A stretch of 35,390 nt of DNA from an uncultured Myxococcales bacterium (lineage in GTDB: Bacteria > Myxococcota_A > UBA9042). The stretch lies in assembly GCA_937910235.1 (NCBI GenBank), contig CALENB010000220.1:1-35390 (forward strand). The letters run 5' to 3'. The position numbers were made by a program, and so were the translations under genes. A model generated the notes under the pieces. That model was not told where the DNA came from and searched no databases. It worked only from the letters and a program-made list of their open reading frames with translations. Of this stretch, positions 7,684-16,017 are shown piece after piece (position 1 is the first letter of the stretch; the number at the start of each line of letters is the position of its first letter).

Positions 7684-8981
7684 GGACCCTCACTGGCGTG
7701 TTCACCCATGGGGCGCAGGGTCTTCCCTTTGACACGGGCGACGCCCACGACGCGATCCGCCTTTGGGATGCCAGACCGGATGCCGTCCCAGATGATGAGC
7801 CCAAGTCCCGCCGCCACCGACGCGCCGCCCGCGCCGTAGCCGAGGTTCTGGTAGCCCTCAAAGACCTTGAACTTGGGCGATCCGGCGTACTGTAGCTCTG
7901 CCTGACCGCGCGACCAGATGCCACCGCCGATGCCCGCGAGGCCGCCCACCAACAACGGCCACCCCACGATCGCTCGCCATGATGAGGTGCTCTCCACCAG
8001 CTCCAGCACGTAGTTGATATGCAGTTCCTGCGCCTCGGGCACACTCACGATCTCCTCGATCGGGCCGTAGCCCGCCTTCTGGATGCTCACCTGATGGCGA
8101 CCCGGCGGCACCTGAATCGTCCCGGAAAACGGCGTAATCGCCACGATCTTGCCGTTCACAGCGATCTTTGCGCCTCGGACATTGCACCAGAAGCTCAGCG
8201 CCGCGAGCTTGACGATCGGCTTCAGTGAAAACACCGCACGCACCTTGCCCGTCTCTGGCACGACGAGGTCTGCTTCAAGCGACGTGTGCCTCGCCAGCAC
8301 CATCTTGAGCTTGTAGGTGCCGGGGCTGAGGTGGGTGACCAAGGGCGTGGAGCCAAGGATCTTGCCGCCCGGGAGCACCGCGACCGTCGCGCCGCTCGGA
8401 TTGGTGCCGATCACCACCTCGGGCAGCGACTCGAAGGCGCGTTGGCGAAGCGTGCGCACCAAGTTGGTGACATCCGCTACGTTGGCCGGGCTCGTTCCCG
8501 CGTTCTGGCGGCGAAACTGGTCCAGGTAGCGCTGCAGCAATCGAACCGCGTCGCCGTATTTGGCGAGCTTCTCCATACATCGGCCCATGTTGTAGAGGTA
8601 GCCGGGCTTCGGGACATGGCTGAACGCACGCGCGAACGCGTCGTGGGCCTGCTGGTACTGGCCAGCGGCGTAGGCCTTGCGGCCAGCGGCTTCGAACGTG
8701 TCGGCCTGCATTTTGGGCGTCAGCGCCTGTGTGGTGGGCGCCGGCGCGACAGGTGGGGTCGTCGCCGCGGGTGCCCCAGACGGGGTCGGGACGTCAGCGT
8801 GAGCATAGGTCTGCGGCGCGAGGCTCATCGCGGTGACGGCGAGGCCTAGGAGCGCCCGATGTAACCGGAACGGGCGCGACAGGACGCCAAGCAACCGGCC
8901 AGCCCGCAGCGAGCGCGGCGGGCACGCAGATGACGGCGCAGCAGGAGCGGCGCGCTGGCGGACGACAGGCTGTTCTGGCAT
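7680..8981 (-). CDS. TPR and double PEGA-domain membrane protein
   Basis: Protein of 433 residues from the ATG at 8981, which has GGAG nine bases upstream; a TTG at 9029 would add 16 residues but has weaker support. A signal-like hydrophobic stretch at about 43-60 ends near TYAHA. A Pro/Ala/Thr linker follows, then tetratricopeptide-like helices at about 95-157 (AYAAGQYQQAHDAFARAF). Two PEGA-like domains follow at about 188-252 (NPSGATVAV...GSTPL) and 262-328 (RGAKIAVNGK...TPFSG). Hydrophobic segments near 337-355 and 383-405 could anchor it in the membrane. This architecture is common in deltaproteobacterial envelope proteins of unknown function; PEGA domains are thought to bind surface structures. 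It sits in the ECF sigma operon and its stop overlaps the SUMF1-like start, so the two products may act together. Confidence 0.85.
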   Translation of the reverse strand: MPEQPVVRQRAAPAAPSSACPPRSLRAGRLLGVLSRPFRLHRALLGLAVTAMSLAPQTYAHADVPTPSGAPAATTPPVAPAPTTQALTPKMQADTFEAAGRKAYAAGQYQQAHDAFARAFSHVPKPGYLYNMGRCMEKLAKYGDAVRLLQRYLDQFRRQNAGTSPANVADVTNLVRTLRQRAFESLPEVVIGTNPSGATVAVLPGGKILGSTPLVTHLSPGTYKLKMVLARHTSLEADLVVPETGKVRAVFSLKPIVKLAALSFWCNVRGAKIAVNGKIVAITPFSGTIQVPPGRHQVSIQKAGYGPIEEIVSVPEAQELHINYVLELVESTSSWRAIVGWPLLVGGLAGIGGGIWSRGQAELQYAGSPKFKVFEGYQNLGYGAGGASVAAGLGLIIWDGIRSGIPKADRVVGVARVKGKTLRPMGEHASEGP

Positions 8982-9066
8982 CGAGACGGACTCCACGGTC
9001 GGGCGTCTCCCCGAATAGCATGCGCCCAAGTGGCGTGTCGAGAGAGACGGGCCGCGGGCGCTGCGC

Positions 9067-9651
9067 TCAGCGGACAGTGGTGGAGATGATCGTGAGCTTC
9101 GCGCCGTTCCGGATGACGTCCAACGTCCGCGCCCCCGGCGCGACCGACCGCTTCATCCGCGTGCGCGGCATCTGCACCTCGTAGCGAATGCGTCGGACCT
9201 TGCCGGCGGTGAAGCCCAGCATCGTCAACCCGAAGCGTTTGCCGGTGGGCAGCGCGACGCCGCCCGCCTGGTTGAGATTCAACCGCAATGTCTGGTCTCG
9301 GATGAGCGCAAATTGGTTGTACTGGCCGAGGAATGGCCTGAATTCACGCTGCATGGCCGACAAACGCGGATCCATACGCGCGGTCGCGCCTTTGGAGGCT
9401 TCGATCACGCGCACAAGAAACACTGCGGACGGCGTCGCTGGTGCTGCCACGCTCCGCGCGCGTTTGGACGGCGCTGCGGCGGCTTTGGGTCGAACGGCCG
9501 CAGCTGTCGGCGGCGTCGCGCTGGCTGGGCCCGCCATCAAAAGCGCCAGCAGGCCGGCCAACAGGCCAACCCGCCGCACGACTGAGCCGTGGCTACGTGT
9601 TGCGCGTTCGGCGCTACCGCCGGTCCCAGCAATCTGGGTCGATTGGCTCAT
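9067..9651 (-). CDS. Hypothetical exported protein in ECF sigma operon
   Basis: Protein of 194 residues not recognised as a known family. A basic N-terminus is followed by a hydrophobic stretch at about 28-44 ending GPASA, consistent with a cleavable signal peptide or a single membrane anchor. An Ala/Pro/Lys-rich linker runs to about residue 75. The remaining globular part begins VFLVRVIEASKG and is rich in basic residues and predicted strands. The region that compares a charged arginine-rich series (RIRYEVQMPRTRMKRSV) with a final strand (KLTIISTTVR) suggests a small beta-sandwich. Its ATG overlaps the anti-sigma stop as ATGA, so expression is coupled to that gene. By position it is probably an envelope component or a modulator of the sigma/anti-sigma switch; this is inference. 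Confidence 0.7.
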   Translation of the reverse strand: MSQSTQIAGTGGSAERATRSHGSVVRRVGLLAGLLALLMAGPASATPPTAAAVRPKAAAAPSKRARSVAAPATPSAVFLVRVIEASKGATARMDPRLSAMQREFRPFLGQYNQFALIRDQTLRLNLNQAGGVALPTGKRFGLTMLGFTAGKVRRIRYEVQMPRTRMKRSVAPGARTLDVIRNGAKLTIISTTVR

Positions 9652-10271
9652 CCGGCTTCCCCCCCGTCCGGCTGCATGTGCCAGATGATCATCGTCTCGC
9701 CGGGCTCCTCGGCCCCCTCGATCAGCACCGTACCACCGTCGAGCTCCATGTCTTCAATGATCACGCTCGGCTCTCTCTCTGAGCGTAGCACCGCTTTGGC
9801 GACGGCCGTCTCGGCGTGGCCGGCGGCCGTCGGGAGCGCCCCGTTCGCGCCGGCTTGATCAACGAGCGCCTGTGTCGCGTCCGTGCGGCCTTGCGTGAGC
9901 ACCACAGCAAAGAGCAGCGCCGCCATGGCGACGCCCCCGGCGACCCCAATTTGCCCCGCGTCGAAGTGGCGGGTCCAGCCGAAGAGCCGGCCCAGCAGCG
10001 TGGTTCGTGGCTCCGCTGCAGCGGCGCGGGCCGGCGCTGGGATCTTCGTCAGGACGCGGCCACGAACACGGCTCAAATCTGCGCTGACGGTCTGCTCGTC
10101 ACCCAAGACGTGGCTCCGCAGCGCCAACGCCGCGAGGCGCAGATCATGCACAGCGACCTTGGCCGTGGCTTGCACCGCCACCAGCGCCTCGGCCTGCGCC
10201 AAGCTGTCGCCGGTCAACTCACCATCGGCGTAGGCCATCAACAGCATCTCTTGTTCTTCGGTCAGTGCCAT
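9648..10271 (-). CDS. Putative transmembrane anti-sigma factor
   Basis: Protein of 207 residues directly downstream of the ECF sigma gene, the usual position of its anti-sigma partner. The N-terminal region (EEQEMLLMAYADGEL) matches the start of cytoplasmic anti-sigma domains. The zinc-binding His-x3-Cys-x2-Cys motif of the ZAS class is absent, so this is a zinc-free form. One membrane segment lies at about 110-132 (GVAGGVAMAALLFAVVL), followed by an acidic C-terminal domain that would face the periplasm (SVIIEDMELDGGTVLIEGAE). The ATG at 10271 follows AGGAGG by five bases; an upstream in-frame start at 10319 lacks this site. It would hold the sigma factor inactive at the membrane until an envelope signal arrives; the signal is unknown. 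Confidence 0.8.
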   Translation of the reverse strand: MALTEEQEMLLMAYADGELTGDSLAQAEALVAVQATAKVAVHDLRLAALALRSHVLGDEQTVSADLSRVRGRVLTKIPAPARAAAAEPRTTLLGRLFGWTRHFDAGQIGVAGGVAMAALLFAVVLTQGRTDATQALVDQAGANGALPTAAGHAETAVAKAVLRSEREPSVIIEDMELDGGTVLIEGAEEPGETMIIWHMQPDGGEAG

Positions 10272-10352
10272 CGCTGCCTCCTGTTGTGCGACGCGGATCG
10301 TCGCAAGCTGCTCGGCCACTCGCCACCTGATCGCCCGCCGCTGGTTGGCCGC

Positions 10353-10967
10353 TCACGCACGACGCGCCTCCTCCCGGTAGGGCTCCAGCTCGGCCTGGAG
10401 TTTCTTGCGGGCGTAGAACAGCCGGCTCATCACAGTGCCCTTCGGGATGCCCATCTCGTCGGCGATCTCCTGGTAAGAGTAGCCGTGCACATCACAGAGC
10501 AGCACACACTGCCGGTGGGTCTCCGACAAGGTCGCCAGCGCTGCGTCGAGGGCTTTGCCCATCCGGTTCAGCTCGGTTTCTTTCAGCGGCGACTGTCGAC
10601 CAAACGTGCCGATCGACGGCACTTTGCCTTCGGACAGGTCGCCAGCGCCGATACGATCATCCAACTCACCTGCGCGCCTTGTTTTGCGCCGTCTCAGCTT
10701 GTCGATGCTGCCGTTCGCCGCGATACGACAGACCCAAGCCTTGAAGTTGCTGTCGGGCTGAAACGTGTCCAGCTTCGTCCAGGCCTTCAGAAACGTGTCC
10801 TGCACCAAGTCCATCGCGTCCGCCTCGTTTCGCGTATGGGACAGACAAATGCTGAATACCACACGCTTATAGCGATCAATGAGCTGACCAAACGCGTCAC
10901 GGTCTCCCCCGAGCGAGGCTGTCACCAACTTGGCGTCTACCTGCTTTCTCTCGAGCTCGTCCGTCAC
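10353..10967 (-). CDS. ECF-type RNA polymerase sigma factor
   Basis: Sigma-70 family factor of 204 residues with only regions 2 and 4, the ECF layout. Region 2 covers about 25-95 (FGQLIDRYKRVVFSICLSH, then DLVQDTFLKAWTKL and FKAWVCRIAANGSIDKLRRR). A variable linker with an acidic stretch follows. Region 4 covers about 140-195 (LSETHRQCVLLCDVHGYSYQ, then IADEMGIPKGTVMSRLFYAR), the helix-turn-helix that reads the -35 element. The start is GTG at 10967, with GGGAG five bases upstream. It heads a minus-strand operon with an anti-sigma factor and three envelope proteins, so it probably controls an envelope-stress or surface programme and its own transcription. Confidence 0.95.
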   Translation of the reverse strand: MTDELERKQVDAKLVTASLGGDRDAFGQLIDRYKRVVFSICLSHTRNEADAMDLVQDTFLKAWTKLDTFQPDSNFKAWVCRIAANGSIDKLRRRKTRRAGELDDRIGAGDLSEGKVPSIGTFGRQSPLKETELNRMGKALDAALATLSETHRQCVLLCDVHGYSYQEIADEMGIPKGTVMSRLFYARKKLQAELEPYREEARRA

Positions 10968-10991
10968 GCGTACTCCCAGCCCACATCGTTG

Positions 10992-11015
10992 AACGATACG
11001 GCTCGTTGATTATTC
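10992..11015 (-). promoter_or_regulatory. Possible ECF-type promoter ahead of the sigma gene
   Basis: Read on the minus strand, GAAT is followed after 16 bases by CGTT, spacing similar to ECF promoters with an AAC-containing -35 and CGT-containing -10 element. The match is weak and was found by eye; it would fit autoregulation of the sigma operon. A small palindrome, ATCGT-TGA-ACGAT, overlaps its downstream end. Confidence 0.2.
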
Positions 11016-11036
11016 ACGCGCCCAGCCAAAAGATCG

Positions 11037-11077
11037 ACCGGCCGCGAAAGACGCGCTTAAGCGCCTTCGCGGCCGGT
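11037..11077 (-). terminator. Hairpin terminator after the 2-oxoacid dehydrogenase operon
   Basis: A perfect 12-bp inverted repeat, ACCGGCCGCGAA with TTCGCGGCCGGT, encloses a second 12-bp palindrome, GCGCTTAAGCGC. On the minus strand it lies 23 bases after the E2 stop and is followed within a few bases by TTTT, as expected of an intrinsic terminator. It separates the dehydrogenase operon from the sigma operon downstream. Confidence 0.65.
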
Positions 11078-11099
11078 GCCAATCCACGCTGAGGCCACG

Positions 11100-12407
11100 C
11101 TAGGCGAGCTCGGCCATCAGCAGGCCAGGGCTCTCGAGCAGGGTCTTCACCTGTTGCACAAAGGCAGCGCCGATATGGCCGTCGATCATGCGATGGTCAA
11201 AACTGCAGCTCATGTACATGCGCTCACGAATCACGATCTGGTCGTTGACGACCACCGGGCGCTTCTCGATCTTGTGCAAGCCGAGGATCGCGGTCTCCGG
11301 AGCGTTGATGATCGGGGTCGCGAACATGCCGCCGAGCTTGCCCAGGCTGGTGATCGTGAACGTGGAGCCGCTGAGCCGTGAGACTGGCAGCGCGCTGGTG
11401 CGTGCGCCCTCACCGACCTCGCCGAGCTCGTCCACCAGCGTGCGCATCGACTTCTTGTCGACATCGAACACCACCGGCACCAGCAGCCCGGCGTCCGTGG
11501 CCGCGGCGATGCCGAGGTGGTAGCTGCGCTTGAGCGTGATGGTGCCCGCGTCATAGTCGGTCCACGCGTTCAGCATCTCGAACTCGGGGTCTTTCAGCGC
11601 GGTGACGACGGCCTTCATCACGAAGGGCAGGTACGTCGTGCGCAGGCCCGCTTCGCGCAGGGCGCGCTTGAGCTTGCTGATCTCAGTGAAATCGACCTCG
11701 TCGACGTAGGTGAAGTGAGCGCTCTTGGCCTTGCTCGCGCGCATGTTGTCGCTGATGCGGCGACGCAGCCCGATGATCTTGCGGACCTCGTCGTCCGCGC
11801 TGACGACGATCGCGCGCGGCGCTGACGCTGGTTTTGCGGCGTTTTCGGCGGGTGCTTCCGAGGCTTGGGCGACCTGGGTGGCCCAGTTCTGCACGTCCTC
11901 GCGTGTCACTCGGCCATGGTCGCCGGTGCCGGCGATCCGACCGATATCGACTCCGAGCGTCCGGGCGAGCTTGCGCGTCGCAGGGGTCGCGCGGATGCGC
12001 TCATCGGCGGTCCGGGTCGCCGGCGCAGGCAGCGCCGCGACGACTTGCGGCGTGGCGATCGGTGTCGCCGCGGTCGGAGCGATCGGCACCGTGGTCGCGG
12101 TGGGTGCGCTCGGCGTGGGCGCTGGTTTCTCAGCGGCGGTCGGTGCGCTCGGCGCGGCGTCGGCGTCCCCGGCGGCGGTGATGGCGAGCACGACGGCGCC
12201 AACCGGCACAATATCGCCCTCTTCGAAGTAGCACTTAGCGACGACGCCCTTCCGCGGCGACGGGATCACCGCGGAGACCTTGTCGGTCAGCACCTCGAAA
12301 AGCGGCGTGTCTTCCTCGACAGCGTCGCCTTCCGCGACGAGCCACTTGACTAGCTCGCCTTCAACAACGCCTTCGCCGATGTCCGGCAGCTTGAACTCGA
12401 ACGCCAT
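11100..12407 (-). CDS. bkdB: Branched-chain 2-oxoacid dehydrogenase E2 (dihydrolipoyl acyltransferase)
   Basis: E2 core of a 2-oxoacid dehydrogenase complex; it transfers the acyl group from the E1-bound intermediate via lipoate to CoA. The 435-residue protein has one lipoyl domain at 1-78 with the lipoylated Lys43 in VLTDKVSA. An Ala/Pro/Thr linker follows, then a peripheral-subunit-binding domain at about 138-172 (RATPATRKLARTLGVDI) and the catalytic domain from about 205, with the active-site DHRMIDG near 404-410. The ATG at 12407 has GGAG seven bases upstream; the longer frame to 12641 overlaps E1beta and is not used. It is the last of three genes. The E1 partners are of BCKDH type, so branched-chain acyl-CoA products are most likely, though pyruvate cannot be excluded. 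No E3 gene is in the window. Confidence 0.93.
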   Translation of the reverse strand: MAFEFKLPDIGEGVVEGELVKWLVAEGDAVEEDTPLFEVLTDKVSAVIPSPRKGVVAKCYFEEGDIVPVGAVVLAITAAGDADAAPSAPTAAEKPAPTPSAPTATTVPIAPTAATPIATPQVVAALPAPATRTADERIRATPATRKLARTLGVDIGRIAGTGDHGRVTREDVQNWATQVAQASEAPAENAAKPASAPRAIVVSADDEVRKIIGLRRRISDNMRASKAKSAHFTYVDEVDFTEISKLKRALREAGLRTTYLPFVMKAVVTALKDPEFEMLNAWTDYDAGTITLKRSYHLGIAAATDAGLLVPVVFDVDKKSMRTLVDELGEVGEGARTSALPVSRLSGSTFTITSLGKLGGMFATPIINAPETAILGLHKIEKRPVVVNDQIVIRERMYMSCSFDHRMIDGHIGAAFVQQVKTLLESPGLLMAELA

Positions 12408-12460
12408 GTCGTCTCTCCCAGTCGGCTGTGACGCCGCGTGTTCCGAACAGGTCGTGCACC

Positions 12461-13480
12461 CTATCCGTAGGTGGCTACGGTCCTCAACGCTGTAAGCACC
12501 CGGCCTGCGTCGGGCAGGTACGCGAACTCCAAGGTGTACGGGAAGGGCGTGTCGTAGCCCGTCACCCGTGTCACCGGCGCCTCTAGCCAGTCGAAGCAGT
12601 GCTCCATCACCAAGCTCGTGATCTCCGCGGCATACCCACACATGCGCGGCGCCTCGTTGGCCACCACGACACGTCCCGTCTTCTTCGCGCTGGCGACGAT
12701 CGCCTCGAGATCGTAGGGCATCAGCGAACGCAGATCGACGAGCTCGACGTCGATGCCTTCCTGTTGCGCCAGCGCGGCAGCCTTCTCGCAGGTGTGCACC
12801 ATCGCCCCATACGTCAGGATCGTCACGGCCGTGCCGTCGCCCGTCAGCTCGCGCGCAATCGCGGCCTTGCCGATCGGGACGGTGTAGTGGCCCTCCGGCA
12901 CTTGGCCTTTGGGATGGGAGCCCCAGTTCTTACCGTGATCGGGACCCCGATAGACGCGCTTGGGCTCCAGCACCATCACGGGGTCGGGGCTCTCGAGCGC
13001 GCTGAGCAGCAGGCCCTTGGCGTCATACGGGTTACTCGGCGCGACGACGACGAGACCGGCGTGGTGCACAAAGAGCGATTCGGGAGATTGGCTGTGGTAG
13101 TGGCCGCCCCGAATACCGCCGCCCACCGGGGTGCGAATCACCACGGGGCACGGGTACTCTCCACCCGAACGGTACCGGAACTTTGCCAGCTCGTTCACGA
13201 TCTGATCGTAGGCTGGGAAGATGAAGTCCGAGAACTGGATCTCCGCCACGGCCGTCACGCCGTACAGCGCCATGCCAATCGCGGCGCCGATGATCCCTGA
13301 CTCGGCCAGCGGCGTATCGATGACACGATCCTCGCCGAACGCCGCTTGCAGCCCAACCGTCGCGCGAAAGACGCCGCCAAACTTACCGACGTCCTCGCCG
13401 AGCACCACGACGTTGTCGTCGGCTGCCATGGCGAGGTGCAGGGCGTTGTTGACCGCCTGGATGATATTCATCGTCGCCAT
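12461..13480 (-). CDS. bkdA2: Branched-chain 2-oxoacid dehydrogenase E1 beta subunit
   Basis: Beta subunit of the thiamine-diphosphate-dependent E1 component, 339 residues, full length for the family. It carries VVVLGEDVGKFGGVFRAT near residues 24-41, DTPLAESGIIGAAIGMA near 55-71, and AEIQFSDFIFPAYDQIVNE near 79-97. The segment GGHYHSQSPESLF matches branched-chain enzymes better than pyruvate dehydrogenases. LEPKRVYRGP and VPEGHYTVPIGKA, which follow, also recall the Pseudomonas BkdA2 sequence as I remember it. The ATG at 13480 has AAGGA seven bases upstream. It is 90 bases after E1alpha and 53 before E2 on the same strand. The pair E1alpha/E1beta forms the heterotetramer that decarboxylates the 2-oxoacid. 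Confidence 0.94.
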   Translation of the reverse strand: MATMNIIQAVNNALHLAMAADDNVVVLGEDVGKFGGVFRATVGLQAAFGEDRVIDTPLAESGIIGAAIGMALYGVTAVAEIQFSDFIFPAYDQIVNELAKFRYRSGGEYPCPVVIRTPVGGGIRGGHYHSQSPESLFVHHAGLVVVAPSNPYDAKGLLLSALESPDPVMVLEPKRVYRGPDHGKNWGSHPKGQVPEGHYTVPIGKAAIARELTGDGTAVTILTYGAMVHTCEKAAALAQQEGIDVELVDLRSLMPYDLEAIVASAKKTGRVVVANEAPRMCGYAAEITSLVMEHCFDWLEAPVTRVTGYDTPFPYTLEFAYLPDAGRVLTALRTVATYG

Positions 13481-13570
13481 CGGTTTGTCCTTTCATCTGC
13501 GCCCGAGGTGTCGGGCAGGGTGAGCGGTGGTGGTGCAGCGAAAACGCCGGATCGATGGGCGTCTGGGCGC

Positions 13571-14731
13571 CTAGCCTGCGCGATAGTCTGACTCACCGGA
13601 GGCCACGTGGGCGGTCATCGCGTTGAGCTGCGCGTCGAGGTGGGCAGGACGCTCCGCGAAGACGTCGTCGAAGACCGTGTCGAGGGCCGGGTGCGGTTTC
13701 GACTCGGCGATCGTGAGCGCCGCGATGATGCGTGCGCTGGAGGTGTCGACGCAGGCCTGCTCCTTGGTCTCGTCCCACAATCCCTTCGTCTCCAAGTAGG
13801 CGCGGAGGCGTTTGAGCGGGCATAACTCAGCCCAGAGCGCCTCTTCTTCGCGGCTGCGATAGCTGCTTGGATCGTCCGAGGTGCTGTGCGCGGCGATGCG
13901 GTACGTCTTGGCCTCGATGAGGGTTGGACCGTTGCCGGCGCGCGCCCAGTCCGCGGCGTCGCGGACCGCCTTGATGACCGCGAGCACGTCATTGCCGTCG
14001 ACCAACACGCCGCGGATGCCGTATCCATGGGCGCGCAGCACGATGTGCGCCGCCGCCGTTGTCTTCTCAAACGGGGTCGAGATGGCGTATCCGTTGTTGC
14101 GGCAGAAGAAGATCGCAGGTGATTTCCAGACGCCGGCGAAGTTCAGGCCGACGTGGAAGTCGCCCTCGCTGGAGGTGCCCTCGCCGAAGAAGCAGATCGA
14201 GACGGCGTCGTGACCCATGAGCTTGGCGGCGTAGGCGCTGCCGGTGCACTGCGGGATCTGGGTGCCGACCGGGGAGGAGATCGAGACGATGTTCTGAGCG
14301 CGCGCGGTCCAGTGCACGGGCATCTGGCGGCCCTTTGCGGGGTCGTCGCAGTTGCCGACCATGTTGTCGACCCAGGCCTGAAAGGGCATGCCGCGCCACA
14401 ACGCGATCCCGGGCTCACGGTACGCCGGGTAGAACCAGTCGCGGGCTTCCAGGGCGTAGGCCGGGCCGTAGGAGCAGGCTTCTTCGCCGGTGCACGCGAG
14501 GTAGAAGCCGAGGCGGCCCTGACGCTGCATCTTGATCATGCGGTCGTCGTACACACGCTGCGCCAACATGGCTTCGTAGAGCCTGATGAGGTCGGCCTCC
14601 GGGATCGTCGCGATGAACGCCGCGTCGACGACTGAGCCGTCTGGCGCCATGACCTGAAGCAGCTCGGTCGAGACGGTCGGTGCGCTCTGGAGGGTCGAGA
14701 CGGTCGGAAGGGTGTGCGCGGCGGAGCTCAT
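13571..14731 (-). CDS. bkdA1: Branched-chain 2-oxoacid dehydrogenase E1 alpha subunit
   Basis: Alpha subunit of the E1 component, 386 residues. The thiamine-diphosphate site reads GEGTSSEGDFHVGLNFAG, with the second motif half NNGYAISTP, slightly different from the usual GDG...N27...NN. The phosphorylation-loop-like segment AAHSTSDDPSSYRS follows, as in branched-chain and pyruvate E1alpha proteins. The ATG at 14731 sits eight bases after AGGAGG; the frame continues upstream to 14812 but that part lacks conserved features. It heads the operon E1alpha-E1beta-E2 and is divergent from an LD-carboxypeptidase gene across a 158-base gap that must hold both promoters. In related bacteria this complex supplies isovaleryl- and isobutyryl-CoA for iso-fatty acids as well as catabolism of Leu, Ile and Val. 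Confidence 0.94.
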   Translation of the reverse strand: MSSAAHTLPTVSTLQSAPTVSTELLQVMAPDGSVVDAAFIATIPEADLIRLYEAMLAQRVYDDRMIKMQRQGRLGFYLACTGEEACSYGPAYALEARDWFYPAYREPGIALWRGMPFQAWVDNMVGNCDDPAKGRQMPVHWTARAQNIVSISSPVGTQIPQCTGSAYAAKLMGHDAVSICFFGEGTSSEGDFHVGLNFAGVWKSPAIFFCRNNGYAISTPFEKTTAAAHIVLRAHGYGIRGVLVDGNDVLAVIKAVRDAADWARAGNGPTLIEAKTYRIAAHSTSDDPSSYRSREEEALWAELCPLKRLRAYLETKGLWDETKEQACVDTSSARIIAALTIAESKPHPALDTVFDDVFAERPAHLDAQLNAMTAHVASGESDYRAG

Positions 14732-14889
14732 GCGGGCAGCCTCCTGGAGCGGACGATCCACACAAAATCGAGTGAAAACGGTCGGCCTGAAAAGCGGCGC
14801 AGAATCTATCACGGGATCCCAGATTCAGGGAAGGGTGGCGCTTGGCGCGAGGGGTTGCTCCTGACTGATGGCCTCGGCACTCTTGGTGC

Positions 14890-16017
14890 ATGATCAACGG
14901 CCCGATTCGCCGCGTGCGCGTCATCCTCCCCAGCTCTCCCATCCCGAATCAGGCGGCCTTCGATGCGGGGCTGGATTGGCTGCGCGCCGAAGGCGTGACC
15001 TTGCTGGTGCCAGCCGCGCCGCCGCCCGGACCGCTGCCCTTTCTCGCTGGTCCAGACCTTGGACGCGCACAAGAGTTGGGGGGCGCCTTCGCCGTAGAAG
15101 ACGTCGATGCGGTGTGGTGTGCCCGCGGTGGCAGCGGCGCGCAACGGACCTTGTCGGCGCTCGACGCCGTCGGGGCTTGGGCAGCGCGGGTTGAAGGCGC
15201 GCGCGACGAGACGATGCCGGGCCCGTCCGTGTCTGGCGGCGCGCTTGCCGGCGGCGCGCTGCCCGGCGGCGCAACGGTGGGCAGGGTGGACGATGAACCG
15301 CGCCGCCGCGCCCCCGGCCACGGCTCGACGACGGCCCGGCCCAGTCGGTTCGCGCAAGTGCGTCGCGCCGTGCCGCTCGTGGGGCTGAGCGACGCCACCG
15401 CGCTTCTGTTGGCGCGTCTGCACGACGACCGGCCCGGCGTGGCGATCCATGGTCCCGTGATCACGCAATTGACGCGTCTGGATGCTGCATCAGCGACCGC
15501 CCTCCGCGCTTGGCTCGCTGACCCGACGACCCTTCCCGTGCTGCGAGCGTCGCCAGCGCGCGTTCATGTCGCGGGGCGGGTCGAAGGCACCCTGGTGGCC
15601 GGGAATCTGGCTCTGTTGGCGTCTTGCTGTGGCACGCCGGAGCAACCCCGACTCGACGGCGCGGTGCTGCTGGTCGAGGAGATCGGCGAGCCGGCCTATC
15701 GGATCGACCGGATGATGGCGCAGCTCGCGCGCAGTGGCGCGCTGCATGGACTTCGGGGTCTCGCGCTGGGATCGTTTGAGCAGTGTACCCCGCCCGACGC
15801 CGCCGAGGCGTGCCTGGCTTGGTGGGCGCGCCGGCTCGATGTGCCGTGTCTCGGCGGTCTGCCCGTCGGGCATGGGTCGGCGTGTTGGCCCGTCGCCCTC
15901 GGCCTGCGCTACCTGCTCGCCGCCGAAGACGGGCTTCTGGCGCCACTTGAGAACGTCCACGCGTGGCTGCACCGCACAGCAGTCGCCGGAGATCGTCGGC
16001 ACGGCGGCGCCGCGTGA
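14890..16017 (+). CDS. S66-family LD-carboxypeptidase-like protein with internal insert
   Basis: Peptidase S66 (LdcA/MccF) family protein of 375 residues. LdcA removes the terminal D-Ala from tetrapeptides during murein recycling; MccF-type members cleave acyl-adenylates. The N-terminal CARGGSG at 78-83 and the nucleophile motif GLSDAT with Ser167 are present. The catalytic triad is completed by Glu263 or Glu264 in LVEEIGEPAYRIDRM and His328 in GLPVGHG. Between the ARGG and GLSD motifs there is an extra stretch of about 50 residues (102-155), Gly/Ala- then Arg-rich, containing three 15-bp-like repeats of a GGAL unit; most members have only a short loop here. No signal peptide, so cytoplasmic. 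ATG at 14890 lacks a clear ribosome binding site. The stop overlaps the next gene (GTGA). Confidence 0.87.
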   Translation: MINGPIRRVRVILPSSPIPNQAAFDAGLDWLRAEGVTLLVPAAPPPGPLPFLAGPDLGRAQELGGAFAVEDVDAVWCARGGSGAQRTLSALDAVGAWAARVEGARDETMPGPSVSGGALAGGALPGGATVGRVDDEPRRRAPGHGSTTARPSRFAQVRRAVPLVGLSDATALLLARLHDDRPGVAIHGPVITQLTRLDAASATALRAWLADPTTLPVLRASPARVHVAGRVEGTLVAGNLALLASCCGTPEQPRLDGAVLLVEEIGEPAYRIDRMMAQLARSGALHGLRGLALGSFEQCTPPDAAEACLAWWARRLDVPCLGGLPVGHGSACWPVALGLRYLLAAEDGLLAPLENVHAWLHRTAVAGDRRHGGAA

